A stretch of DNA of 11,110 nt from an uncultured Bacteroidales bacterium (GTDB taxonomy: Bacteria; Bacteroidota; Bacteroidia; Bacteroidales; UBA932), in the NCBI GenBank assembly GCA_946187365.1, contig CAMHRD010000014.1:1-11110 (forward strand), given 5' to 3'. This document shows positions 1-6,308 of the stretch, in pieces. The translations under genes were made by a program, and so were the position numbers. Under the pieces are notes generated by a model. It was not told the DNA's origin. It made no database searches and worked only from the letters and a program-made list of their open reading frames with translations. Position 1 is the stretch's first letter; every line of letters begins with the position of its first letter.

Positions 1-63
1 CTTTGCTAAATAGAGGGGCCGCTGAAGGTCAGCGCTCTCTTCGGCAAAAAAGGAGCAAATCAC
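1..63. other. Unassigned left edge with a small inverted repeat
   Basis: No gene can be assigned here. On the plus strand two frames stop at once (TAA at 7-9, TAG at 11-13), so this could be the last few codons of a convergent plus-strand gene, but too little is visible to tell. Bases 20-34 form a perfect 6-bp inverted repeat, CGCTGA-AGG-TCAGCG, and GCCG (18-21) could pair instead with CGGC (42-45). No T-run follows on either strand, so it does not look like an intrinsic terminator. A structured RNA or chance pairing are both possible. Confidence 0.35.
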
Positions 64-102
64 AAAAAAAAGGGTTATCGTGAAGATAACCCCTCTTTTT
101 TT
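64..102 (-). terminator. Intrinsic terminator after rplQ, probably bidirectional
   Basis: Read on the minus strand, this is a perfect 8-bp stem GGGTTATC / GATAACCC (plus-strand 72-79 and 85-92) with a 5-nt loop, followed by eight T (plus-strand A-run 64-71). It lies just downstream of the rplQ stop and closes the 22-gene operon. On the plus strand the same stem is followed by a T-run at 96-102, so it could also stop transcription arriving from the left. Whether a convergent gene exists there cannot be seen. Confidence 0.92.
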
Positions 103-123
103 GTAGGTTAGGTTTAGTATACC

Positions 124-621
124 TTATTCAGCTTTTGGCTCTTCTGCCTTCTCCTCTTTTGCCTCAGCCTTTGGAGCCTCAGCCTTTGGAGCGGCCTTCT
201 TTGCACGGCTTCTTCTGGTAGTAGCCTTCTTCTCAGCCTTAGCCTCTTTCTGAGGAACTGCTGCGCTGAAGTCAACCAACTCAATGAATGCCATGTCTGC
301 AGCGTCGCCTGCTCTGAAGCCTGTCTTGAGGATACGGGTGTATCCGCCAGGACGCTCTGCAACCTTAGGTGCAATTGTTCTGAAAAGCTCAGTAACAGCC
401 TCTTTCTGCTTGAGATAGCTGAATACGACACGGCGGTTTGCCGTAGTGTCGTCCTTGCTCTTGGTAATAAGCGGCTCAACGTATGTTCTGAGAACTTTTG
501 CCTTAGCAAGGGTAGTCTCAATGTGCTTGTTCATGATGAGTGAGCAAGCCATATTTGAAAGCATTGCCTTACGGTGTCCGCTCTTACGTCCAAGATGATT
601 AACTGTCTTATTGTGTCTCAT
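124..621 (-). CDS. rplQ: 50S ribosomal protein L17 (bL17)
   Basis: L17 is a large-subunit protein near the peptide exit tunnel and the last gene of the alpha cluster. The conserved core covers about residues 1-120. It begins MRHNKTVNHLGRKSGHRKAM and contains the NRRVVFSYL segment (62-70) and the GGYTRILKTGFRAGDAADMA segment (92-111), all typical of the family. The protein is 165 aa, longer than the ~117-127 aa of many bacteria. The excess is a low-complexity tail (about 124-165) of Ala, Lys, Glu and Pro, with PKAEA-type repeats coded by a 15-bp tandem repeat in the DNA. The tail turns from basic (KKATTRRSRAKK) to acidic at the end. It starts 8 nt after the rpoA stop with no Shine-Dalgarno sequence, and the operon terminator follows. 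The identity is secure; the role of the tail is unknown. Confidence 0.97.
   Translation of the reverse strand: MRHNKTVNHLGRKSGHRKAMLSNMACSLIMNKHIETTLAKAKVLRTYVEPLITKSKDDTTANRRVVFSYLKQKEAVTELFRTIAPKVAERPGGYTRILKTGFRAGDAADMAFIELVDFSAAVPQKEAKAEKKATTRRSRAKKAAPKAEAPKAEAKEEKAEEPKAE
161..190. repeat. Tandem 15-bp repeat inside the rplQ tail
   Basis: Two exact, in-frame copies of GCCTCAGCCTTTGGA (161-175 and 176-190) code for repeated Pro-Lys-Ala-Glu-Ala on the minus strand. Because the unit is a multiple of three, gain or loss of copies would lengthen or shorten the L17 tail without breaking the frame. Confidence 0.85.
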
Positions 622-629
622 TTCTTAAA

Positions 630-1619
630 CTATTTTTCAATTTTATACTTGGATATATCCATTCCGAAACGGAGACCGTGTTTCTCAACAAGTGCCTCTA
701 TCTCTGTCATAGACTTTTTACCGAAGTTTCTGAACTTCATAAGCTCACTCTTCTGGTGAGATACAAGGTCTGCAAAAGTTTCAATATCAGCTGCTTTGAG
801 GCAGTTGATAGCTCTTACTGAAAGATCTTGATCTGTAAGCTTGTTGTTCAGAAGCTGTCTCATTCTCATATCGTCCTCGTTGAGAGAATTTTCCTCTGTC
901 TTACCAGGGTCCTCAATCTCAAGTTTGTCCTCAGAGAAGAGCATAAAGTGATATATCAGAATCTTAGCCGCCTCAAGGAGAGCATCTTTTGGATGGATGG
1001 AACCGTCTGTTGTAATCTCCAGAGAGAGAGACTCATAGTCTGTCTTCTGTGCAATACGGCAAGGAGCCACGGTGTACTTCACATTCACAATAGGTGTGAA
1101 GATGGAGTCTATTGCAATTGTTCCAACAGGAGCGTTCTCATTCTTGTTCTCATCTGCAGGCACCCAGCCTCTTCCTTTCCCGATAGTTAAAGTAACTACC
1201 AGTTTAACAGACTCTTCCATAGAGCAGATATGCTGCTCTGGGTTGAGAACCTTGAAAGAGGAGAGCTTCTTAGATATATCCTCGGCGGTAAACTCTTTCT
1301 TACCCCCAATTGAAAGTGTAACGGTCTCACCTTCTTCAGTCTCAATCATTCTCTTGAATCTAACCTTCTTAAGGTTGAGAATGATGTCAATGACTCCCTC
1401 AATAACTCCGTGGATGGTTGCAAACTCGTGGTCTACACCCTCAATCTTCACGGATGTGATTGCGAAACCTTCAAGGGAGGACAAGAGCACTCTTCTCAAA
1501 GCGTTACCAATGGTAATTCCATATCTTGGTTCGAGTGGTCTGAACTCAAACTTTCCAAAGGTATCCGTAGATTCGAGTACCAAAAGCTTGTCGGGTTTTT
1601 GAAATGCTAATATCGCCAT
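630..1619 (-). CDS. rpoA: DNA-directed RNA polymerase alpha subunit
   Basis: The alpha subunit dimerises to scaffold beta and beta-prime, and its C-terminal domain contacts upstream promoter DNA and activators. At 329 aa it has the normal bacterial length. The N-terminal domain (about 20-235) contains the dimerisation signature GYGITIGNALRR-like segment (here RYGITIGNALRRVLLSSLEG, 32-51) and the HEFATIHGV segment (64-72). An acidic linker (about 230-255) leads to the C-terminal domain (about 256-320). That domain keeps the DNA-contacting residues: VRAINCLKA (268-276; Arg269, Asn272 and Cys273 match E. coli Arg265, Asn268 and Cys269) and FGKKSMTEIEAL (299-310). It sits 37 nt after rpsD and 8 nt before rplQ. 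The intact C-terminal domain fits with the AT-rich DNA upstream of the operon's promoter. Confidence 0.98.
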   Translation of the reverse strand: MAILAFQKPDKLLVLESTDTFGKFEFRPLEPRYGITIGNALRRVLLSSLEGFAITSVKIEGVDHEFATIHGVIEGVIDIILNLKKVRFKRMIETEEGETVTLSIGGKKEFTAEDISKKLSSFKVLNPEQHICSMEESVKLVVTLTIGKGRGWVPADENKNENAPVGTIAIDSIFTPIVNVKYTVAPCRIAQKTDYESLSLEITTDGSIHPKDALLEAAKILIYHFMLFSEDKLEIEDPGKTEENSLNEDDMRMRQLLNNKLTDQDLSVRAINCLKAADIETFADLVSHQKSELMKFRNFGKKSMTEIEALVEKHGLRFGMDISKYKIEK

Positions 1620-1656
1620 ATTAATTCGTTTTTTTGGTTATTGGTTGGGCGAGCCG

Positions 1657-2277
1657 TTACTTAGAGTACAACTCGACGATCAGCTGCTCGTTAATATTTT
1701 CTGGAATCTCTGTTCTGTCAGGCAAATTTAAGAATTTACCCTCAAGTTTCTCAGGGTTCCACTCGAGCCAAGAGTAGTGAGCCGGAGCTGCAGCCAATGA
1801 AGCCTGCACAACCTCAAGACTCTTTGATCTCTCTCTGACTCCAACTACATCACCAGGTTTAACGTGAGCTGAAGGAATACCCATAACATCGCCGTTAAGA
1901 ACAATGTGACGATGGCTTACGAGCTGTCTTGCAGCTGCTCTTGTAGGAGCGATACCAAGCCTGTAGACGATATTGTCCAGTCTGGACTCAAGGAGCATGA
2001 TAAGGTTTGTACCCTTAACTCCCTTCATCCTTGAAGCCTCAGTATAGAGGTTACGGAACTGTCTCTCAAGAACGCCGTAAGTATACTTTACTTTCTCTTT
2101 CTCCTTTAACTGAGTACCGTACTCTGAAACTTTCTTTCTCTTCTTTGCTGCACCGTGCTGGCCTGAAGGGTAGTTCTTGTTATCTCTAACTCTCTTCTCA
2201 TAGGCCTTGTCAGGTCCATAAATAGGCTCACCGAATTTGCGAGCAATCTTTGTTTTTGGTCCAGTATATCTAGCCAT
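1657..2277 (-). CDS. rpsD: 30S ribosomal protein S4 (uS4)
   Basis: S4 is a primary binder of the 5' domain of 16S rRNA and nucleates small-subunit assembly; in E. coli it also represses translation of the alpha operon. The 206-aa length is standard. The N-terminal region (1-95) carries ARYTGPKTKIARKFGE (2-17) and YGTQLKEKEKVKYTYGVLER (53-72). The S4 RNA-binding domain (about 97-160) has LESRLDNIVYRLGIAPTRAAARQLVSH (96-122) and VLNGD (126-130). There is no cysteine, so this is the zinc-free type. It starts 20 nt after rpsK without a Shine-Dalgarno sequence. Keeping rpsD between rpsK and rpoA, rather than as a free-standing gene as in Bacillus, leaves feedback control on the alpha segment possible, but this is not shown. 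Confidence 0.98.
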   Translation of the reverse strand: MARYTGPKTKIARKFGEPIYGPDKAYEKRVRDNKNYPSGQHGAAKKRKKVSEYGTQLKEKEKVKYTYGVLERQFRNLYTEASRMKGVKGTNLIMLLESRLDNIVYRLGIAPTRAAARQLVSHRHIVLNGDVMGIPSAHVKPGDVVGVRERSKSLEVVQASLAAAPAHYSWLEWNPEKLEGKFLNLPDRTEIPENINEQLIVELYSK

Positions 2278-2297
2278 ATTCTTATACGATTAATCAG

Positions 2298-2687
2298 TTA
2301 AACTCTACGGCGGCCCTTTGGACGGCAACCATTGTGAGGAAGCGGAGTAACGTCTACGATCTCGGTTACTTCGATACCTGCGTTATGAATGGCCCTGATG
2401 GCGGACTCGCGGCCTGCGCCAGGACCCTTTACAAATGCCTTTACCTTGTGCAGACCTGCGTCGAATGCAACCTTTGCACAATCTTCAGCAGCAACCTGCG
2501 CTGCATACGGAGTGTTCTTCTTTGATCCTCTGAAGCCCATCTTACCGGCTGAGGACCAGCTGATAACCTGACCCTTAGAATTGGTCAAGGTTACTATAAC
2601 GTTGTTGAACGTAGAGGAGATATGGGCCTGACCCACAGCGTCTACCTTTACAACTCTCTTTCTGTTTGATACTACTTTCTTTGCCAT
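2298..2687 (-). CDS. rpsK: 30S ribosomal protein S11 (uS11)
   Basis: S11 lies on the 30S platform near the mRNA exit, where it helps shape the E-site region. The 129-aa product has a basic N-terminus and then the family segments HISSTFNNVIVTLTN (22-36), WSSAGKMGFRGSKKNTPYAA (44-63), GPGAGRESAIRAI (88-100) and the C-terminal PLPHNGCRPKGRRRV (115-129). The Asn-Gly in that last motif is the site that converts to isoaspartate in E. coli S11. The start is well supported by GGGAGGA at 2696-2702, 8 nt upstream; it is one of the few small-subunit genes here with a clear Shine-Dalgarno sequence. It lies 16 nt after rpsM. Confidence 0.98.
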   Translation of the reverse strand: MAKKVVSNRKRVVKVDAVGQAHISSTFNNVIVTLTNSKGQVISWSSAGKMGFRGSKKNTPYAAQVAAEDCAKVAFDAGLHKVKAFVKGPGAGRESAIRAIHNAGIEVTEIVDVTPLPHNGCRPKGRRRV

Positions 2688-2703
2688 AATCTAAGTCCTC
2701 CCA

Positions 2704-3081
2704 TTATTTGGTTGCCTTCTTCTTGTTGGCAACGGTCTTCTTCTTGCCCTTGCGGGTACGGGCGTTATTCTTAGTGCTCTGACCTCTTACAGGCAGACCC
2801 AGTCTATGACGGATACCTCTGTAACATCCGATATCCATAAGACGCTTGATGTTCAGCTGAGTGGCGGTACGGAGCTCGCCCTCAATCTTATACTCGTCTG
2901 CAATCGTCTTTCTTATTGCAGCAATCTGGTCATCTGTCCAATCCTGCACCTTGATGTTGCGGTCTATGCTGTTTTTATCAAGGATTTTTTGGGCAGAACT
3001 GCGACCAATTCCGAAGATATAGGTAAGACCTATCTCTCCCCTTTTGTTTTTTGGTAAATCTACACCGGCTATACGTGCCAT
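2704..3081 (-). CDS. rpsM: 30S ribosomal protein S13 (uS13)
   Basis: S13 sits in the 30S head, touches P-site tRNA through its C-terminal tail and forms inter-subunit bridges with L5 and 23S rRNA. The 125-aa protein starts MARIAGVDLPKNKR, has YIFGIGRSSAQKIL (21-34), and ends with the signature CYRGIRHRLGLPVRGQ (86-101), then KNNARTRKGKKK and a Lys-rich tail. These are diagnostic. It is the first gene of what is the alpha operon in E. coli. Its start follows a 59-nt gap, the longest inside this operon, with no Shine-Dalgarno sequence and some potential for RNA pairing. Confidence 0.98.
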   Translation of the reverse strand: MARIAGVDLPKNKRGEIGLTYIFGIGRSSAQKILDKNSIDRNIKVQDWTDDQIAAIRKTIADEYKIEGELRTATQLNIKRLMDIGCYRGIRHRLGLPVRGQSTKNNARTRKGKKKTVANKKKATK

Positions 3082-3086
3082 ATTCT

Positions 3087-3124
3087 ATTGTTTACTTGAT
3101 TAGAAAATTTTTCTGTTTAACAAT
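3087..3124 (-). promoter_or_regulatory. Possible RNA structure upstream of rpsM
   Basis: The gap between rpmJ and rpsM holds complementary arms ATTGTT (plus-strand 3119-3124 on the minus-strand RNA) and AACAAT (3087-3092), with a weaker AGAA/TTCT pairing between them. The 3' arm ends 5 nt before the rpsM start codon, so folding could affect initiation. In E. coli this position holds the S4-binding translational operator, but the sequence here does not visibly resemble it. The pairing is A/T-rich and could be chance. Confidence 0.25.
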
Positions 3125-3140
3125 CCGTTAGCAAGGTTTA

Positions 3141-3257
3141 TTAACCCTGACGCATCTTGAACTTAGGGTTCTTCTTGCAGATGATGTAAACGCGTCCCTT
3201 GCGTCTTACAATCTTGCAATCATCGCTGCGCTTTTTTACTGAAGCTTTGACTTTCAT
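3141..3257 (-). CDS. rpmJ: 50S ribosomal protein L36 (bL36), zinc site degraded
   Basis: L36 is the smallest ribosomal protein and binds 23S rRNA at the base of the central protuberance. The product is 38 aa, starting MKVKASVKKRSDDCKIVRRK and ending with a KKNPKFKMRQG segment, which matches the family throughout. The classical zinc form has four ligands (C-x2-C-x12-C-x5-H). Here Cys14 and Cys27 remain, the first Cys is Ser11 and the His is Phe33, so a four-ligand zinc site cannot form. Loss of the zinc ligands is, to my knowledge, usual in Bacteroidota L36. It lies 42 nt after infA and 59 nt before rpsM, with no Shine-Dalgarno sequence. Confidence 0.95.
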   Translation of the reverse strand: MKVKASVKKRSDDCKIVRRKGRVYIICKKNPKFKMRQG

Positions 3258-3299
3258 AGTATTTTGTTTTTATAATTTATTCTTTACGAGCCAATTACA

Positions 3300-3518
3300 T
3301 TACTTGTATCTGAAGGATATTCTTCCCTTTGTAAGGTCATACGGAGACATCTCTACCTTAACCCTATCTCCCGGAAGAATCTTGATGTAGTGCATACGCA
3401 TCTTGCCTGAAATATGCGCAATAATCACCGGACCGTTGTCCAGTTCAACCTTGAACATTGCATTGGACAGAGCCTCAAGTATTACGCCGTCTCTTTCAAT
3501 TGCTTCCTGTTTTGCCAT
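3300..3518 (-). CDS. infA: Translation initiation factor IF-1
   Basis: IF-1 binds the 30S A site during initiation and works with IF-2 and IF-3. The 72-aa protein is a single OB-fold. It has the hallmark MAKQEAIERDGVILEALSNA start, FKVELDNG (22-29), IIAHISGKMRMHYIKILPGD (32-51) and VKVEMSPYDLTKGRISFRYK (53-72). Length and every block agree with bacterial IF-1. The ATG lies 1 nt after the map stop (TGA-T-ATG), so translation is probably coupled to map. A weak AAAGGAAA lies just upstream, inside the map C-terminus. Confidence 0.98.
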   Translation of the reverse strand: MAKQEAIERDGVILEALSNAMFKVELDNGPVIIAHISGKMRMHYIKILPGDRVKVEMSPYDLTKGRISFRYK

Positions 3519-3519
3519 A

Positions 3520-4293
3520 TCAGCTTTCCTTTAGTTTTTTAATGTAATCAAATGTTGTCAATATCTCCGGTTTACCCTTCTTTACAGCAACGGTAAACTC
3601 AAAGTGAGCAGATTTTTTACCGTCTACGGTAGCAACGCTCCAGCCGTTCTTTCTCTCATACACATCTTTTTTGCCTGCGTTAATCATAGGCTCAATGCAT
3701 ATCACCATACCTTCCCTGAGCTTCTTACCGCTTCCCGGCTTTCCGTAGTTGGGAACCATAGGATCCTCATGCATATCTCTGCCGAGGCCGTGGCCAACCA
3801 ACTCCCTTACTACAGAGAAACCTCTCTCTTCACAATATGACTGAACAGCGTGACCAATGTCCCCGATTCTGTTTCCGTCAATTGCCTGAGCAGCACCCAG
3901 ATACAAGCTCTCTTCCGTAGTCTTGAGAAGAAAAGCTGTCTCTTTGTCCACCTCTCCTACCGGAAAAGTGTAGGCGGAATCTCCGTAAAAGCCTTTATAG
4001 ACAGTGCCACAATCTACTGAGACGATATCACCCTCCTTGAGCACGGTATCATCCGGAATCCCGTGCACAACCACCTCATTTACAGAGAGGCAGAGTGTTG
4101 CGGGAAAACCGCCGTACCCAAGGAAACCCGGCACTGCTCCGTTATCGCGGATAAAGGTTTCTGCAATCTTATCAAGCTGCCTGGTTGTTACACCGGGAGC
4201 AATGTGCTTGCCAACCTCCGCCAGGGTTTTAGAGACAAGGATAGCATTCTCTCTGAGAATCTCTATTTCTTCCAATGTCTTGTAGTGTACCAT
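3520..4293 (-). CDS. map: Methionine aminopeptidase, type I
   Basis: This enzyme removes the initiator methionine from nascent proteins at the ribosome, after deformylation. The 257-aa product has the pita-bread metallopeptidase fold with no N-terminal extension (type Ia). The residues expected to bind the two metals are present: Asp94 (VSVDCG), Asp105 (GDSAYT), His168 (ELVGHGLG), Glu201 (CIEPMI) and Glu232 (HFEFTV). The catalytic histidines His77 (VVHGIP) and His175 (GRDMHEDP) are also present. One departure is Phe233 straight after the last ligand, where many type I enzymes have His (E-H-T). It follows secY by 34 nt and almost touches infA. The adk gene found between secY and map in Firmicutes and others is absent. 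Confidence 0.97.
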   Translation of the reverse strand: MVHYKTLEEIEILRENAILVSKTLAEVGKHIAPGVTTRQLDKIAETFIRDNGAVPGFLGYGGFPATLCLSVNEVVVHGIPDDTVLKEGDIVSVDCGTVYKGFYGDSAYTFPVGEVDKETAFLLKTTEESLYLGAAQAIDGNRIGDIGHAVQSYCEERGFSVVRELVGHGLGRDMHEDPMVPNYGKPGSGKKLREGMVICIEPMINAGKKDVYERKNGWSVATVDGKKSAHFEFTVAVKKGKPEILTTFDYIKKLKES

Positions 4294-4327
4294 CTTATAT
4301 CAACTAACGAACTCTGAAAACTCTATT

Positions 4328-5644
4328 TTAGCGTCCTTTCAACCTTCCGGTTTTTGTAAGTCCGTCGTAATGTCTCATCAGCAAGTGGCTCTCAATCTGC
4401 TGCAGCGTATCCAATACAACACCCACCATAATAAGCAGTGAAGTACCTCCGTAGAACTGTGCAAACTGGTTGTTTACACCCACAATCATTGCAAGTGCAG
4501 GAAGGATACCTACTATTGCAAGGAAGATGGAACCCGGAAGAGTAATTCTACTCATTACGGAATCAATGTACTCTGCAGTTGCCTTACCAGGCTTAACGCC
4601 AGGAATAAATCCACCGTTCTTCTTCATCTCCTCCGCCATCTGTGTTGGATTGATAATGACGGTTGTATAGAAGTATGTGAAGATGATGATAAGGAATGCG
4701 AATACTGCGTTATACCAGAAACCCCTTATGTTTGAGAATGTTGCAGCGAATCCTCTAGTTGCGTCAAAGTGAGAGAAAAGCAGAGGGAACATCATCAGTG
4801 CCTGAGCAAAGATGATAGGCATAACGTTGGCAGCATTGATCTTTAATGGGATATACTGTCTAACACCACCGTACTGCTTGTTACCCACAATTCTCTTTGC
4901 ATACTGTACCGGAATCTTGCGGGTTCCCTGTACCAGTGCAATTGTAAGTGCAAAGATGACAAAGAGAAGTATGAACTCAACTATAAGCATCAGAGGACCT
5001 CCTACACCACCACTGGTTCTTGTACCAATCTCAGCAAGAAGAGCGTGAGGCAATCTTGCCACGATACCGATCATGATGATAAGTGAGATACCGTTACCAA
5101 TACCGCGGTCTGTAATTCTCTCGCCCAACCACATGATGAACATAGTTCCACCTATAAGAACCAAGGTTGCAAACAGGTTGAAGGAGAAGCCCTTAATAAG
5201 GAACGCCTCCTGCGGAAGCTGTGCATGAAGGTTGGTAAGATATGCAGGACCTTGTACTGCAAGAATTAAAATGGTCAGATAACGGGTCCACTGGTTCATT
5301 TTCCTTCTTCCGCTCTCACCCTCCTTCTGAAGCTTCTGGAAATATGGAATCATAATACCCAAAAGCTGAAGAACGATAGATGCAGAGATGTAAGGCATTA
5401 CACCGAGTGCAAATATGGAAGCATTTCCAAACGCACCGCCGGAGAACATGTTGAGCAAACCGAGAAGACCCTCAGAAGTCTGTGCAGTCAGATTTGAATC
5501 TGCAATCAGGTGAGGATTGATACCCGGCATAACTACAAAGCTCCCAAGACGGTACACGAGAATCAAAAGCAGAGTGTAAATGATTCTGTTTTTAAGATCC
5601 TCAATCTTGAAGATGTTCCTTATAGTTTCAATAAACTTCTTCAT
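4328..5644 (-). CDS. secY: Protein translocase channel subunit SecY
   Basis: SecY is the channel of the Sec translocon in the inner membrane and, with SecE and SecG, passes or inserts unfolded proteins. The 438-aa length and about ten hydrophobic segments fit the family. Recognisable parts are the first transmembrane helix (about 21-38), the plug region (about 66-78, MFSGGAFGNASIF), GVMPYISASIVLQLL (81-95), and GERITDRGIGNGISLIIM (174-191). The cytosolic loop GGFIPGVKPGKATAEYI (344-360) contacts the ribosome and SecA; it has Lys351 where E. coli has Arg357. The C-terminus is basic and cytosolic. It starts 6 nt after rplO without a Shine-Dalgarno sequence, so coupling to rplO translation is likely. 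Confidence 0.98.
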   Translation of the reverse strand: MKKFIETIRNIFKIEDLKNRIIYTLLLILVYRLGSFVVMPGINPHLIADSNLTAQTSEGLLGLLNMFSGGAFGNASIFALGVMPYISASIVLQLLGIMIPYFQKLQKEGESGRRKMNQWTRYLTILILAVQGPAYLTNLHAQLPQEAFLIKGFSFNLFATLVLIGGTMFIMWLGERITDRGIGNGISLIIMIGIVARLPHALLAEIGTRTSGGVGGPLMLIVEFILLFVIFALTIALVQGTRKIPVQYAKRIVGNKQYGGVRQYIPLKINAANVMPIIFAQALMMFPLLFSHFDATRGFAATFSNIRGFWYNAVFAFLIIIFTYFYTTVIINPTQMAEEMKKNGGFIPGVKPGKATAEYIDSVMSRITLPGSIFLAIVGILPALAMIVGVNNQFAQFYGGTSLLIMVGVVLDTLQQIESHLLMRHYDGLTKTGRLKGR

Positions 5645-5650
5645 TTTTTG

Positions 5651-6100
5651 TTACTTGATTACTGTTGCAGTACCGTTCAATGCTTCTATTTTTGCAATGG
5701 CTGATTTTGAGAAAGCGTTGGCAGAAACGTTCAGTTTTGCCTTAAGCTCACCGTTTCCGAGAATCTTAACAAGATCCTTCTTTGAAACGAGTCCGTTCTC
5801 AATCAGAGTCTCTCTGCTGATCTCCTCAACTTTGAGTTTCTCGCTAAGAGCCTGAAGTGAAGAGAGGTTGATAACTTTATATTCAACTTTGTTAGGGTTG
5901 TTGAAGCCAAACTTAGGCAACTGTCTCTGGATAGGCATCTGACCGCCCTGGAAACCAAGCTTTGCAGAATAACCGCTGCGCTGCTTAGCACCGTTCATAC
6001 CGCGTGTTGCAGTTCCACCGTGTCCGGAACCCTCGCCGCGGCCGATTCTCTTTTCCTTTCCCAAAGAACCCTTTGCAGGTTTTAATGTATTAAGTTTCAT
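5651..6100 (-). CDS. rplO: 50S ribosomal protein L15 (uL15)
   Basis: L15 binds 23S rRNA late in large-subunit assembly, with a long basic Gly-rich arm reaching into the rRNA. The 149-aa product shows this arm (about 1-65): NTLKPAKGSLGKEKRIGRGE, the SGHGGTATRG stretch, GYSAKLGFQGGQMPIQRQLP (43-62) and KFGF. A globular C-terminal domain follows (about 75-149). The start is supported by AAGGAGGAA at 6107-6115, which overlaps the rpmD stop codon, so initiation probably follows rpmD termination. It is 6 nt ahead of secY. Confidence 0.98.
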   Translation of the reverse strand: MKLNTLKPAKGSLGKEKRIGRGEGSGHGGTATRGMNGAKQRSGYSAKLGFQGGQMPIQRQLPKFGFNNPNKVEYKVINLSSLQALSEKLKVEEISRETLIENGLVSKKDLVKILGNGELKAKLNVSANAFSKSAIAKIEALNGTATVIK

Positions 6101-6106
6101 TCTCTA

Positions 6107-6115
6107 TTCCTCCTT
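6107..6115 (-). promoter_or_regulatory. Strong ribosome binding site of rplO
   Basis: AAGGAGGAA on the minus strand overlaps the rpmD stop codon and lies 6 nt before the rplO ATG. Such a full match to the anti-Shine-Dalgarno sequence is unusual in Bacteroidota, where most genes lack one. It fixes the rplO start. Confidence 0.85.
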
Positions 6116-6293
6116 AAATTTCTTCTACTGTTACAAGGTGACGAACCTTCTCAATCATACCCTTTGTAACTGAAGTCAGTTCAACTTCTACGCTGTGGTG
6201 AATCTTCTTGATTCCTAAGGCCTCGAGTGTTGCAATCTGTCTCTTTGTCGCACCACTTTTTCCTTTTACCTGTGTGACTTTAACTTTTGCCAT
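6114..6293 (-). CDS. rpmD: 50S ribosomal protein L30 (uL30)
   Basis: L30 is a small large-subunit protein that binds 23S rRNA. The gene is 59 codons plus TAA. The product begins MAKVKVTQVKGKSGATKRQ, then ATLEALGIKKIHHSVEVELT (21-40), then a helix-strand segment KGMIEKVRHLVTVEEI (44-59). This is the usual beta-alpha-beta L30 fold, with the family pattern LGL-like turn (LGIKKIHHSV) and the terminal HLVTVEE. The start is fixed by AAGGAGGA 7 nt upstream, overlapping the rpsE stop. It lies 13 nt from each of rpsE and rplO, the standard spc position. Confidence 0.97.
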   Translation of the reverse strand: MAKVKVTQVKGKSGATKRQIATLEALGIKKIHHSVEVELTSVTKGMIEKVRHLVTVEEI

Positions 6294-6300
6294 TTCTCAC

Positions 6301-6308
6301 TCCTCCTT
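6301..6308 (-). promoter_or_regulatory. Strong ribosome binding site of rpmD
   Basis: AAGGAGGA on the minus strand lies 7 nt before the rpmD ATG and overlaps the last codons of rpsE. It confirms the start of this short gene. Confidence 0.85.

Noticed and set aside
20..51. The inverted repeat and following A-run as a second terminator
   Set aside because: The run is A, not T, on the plus strand, and on the minus strand the T-run comes before the stem, so neither orientation fits an intrinsic terminator.
114..521. A 135-codon minus-strand open frame overlapping rplQ
   Set aside because: It is an Arg/Leu-rich frame shadow of rplQ. The L17 frame matches the family from end to end.
1072..1602. 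A 176-codon plus-strand open frame opposite rpoA
   Set aside because: It lies wholly antisense to a conserved gene, has no ribosome binding site or promoter that I can see, and its product resembles no family I know.
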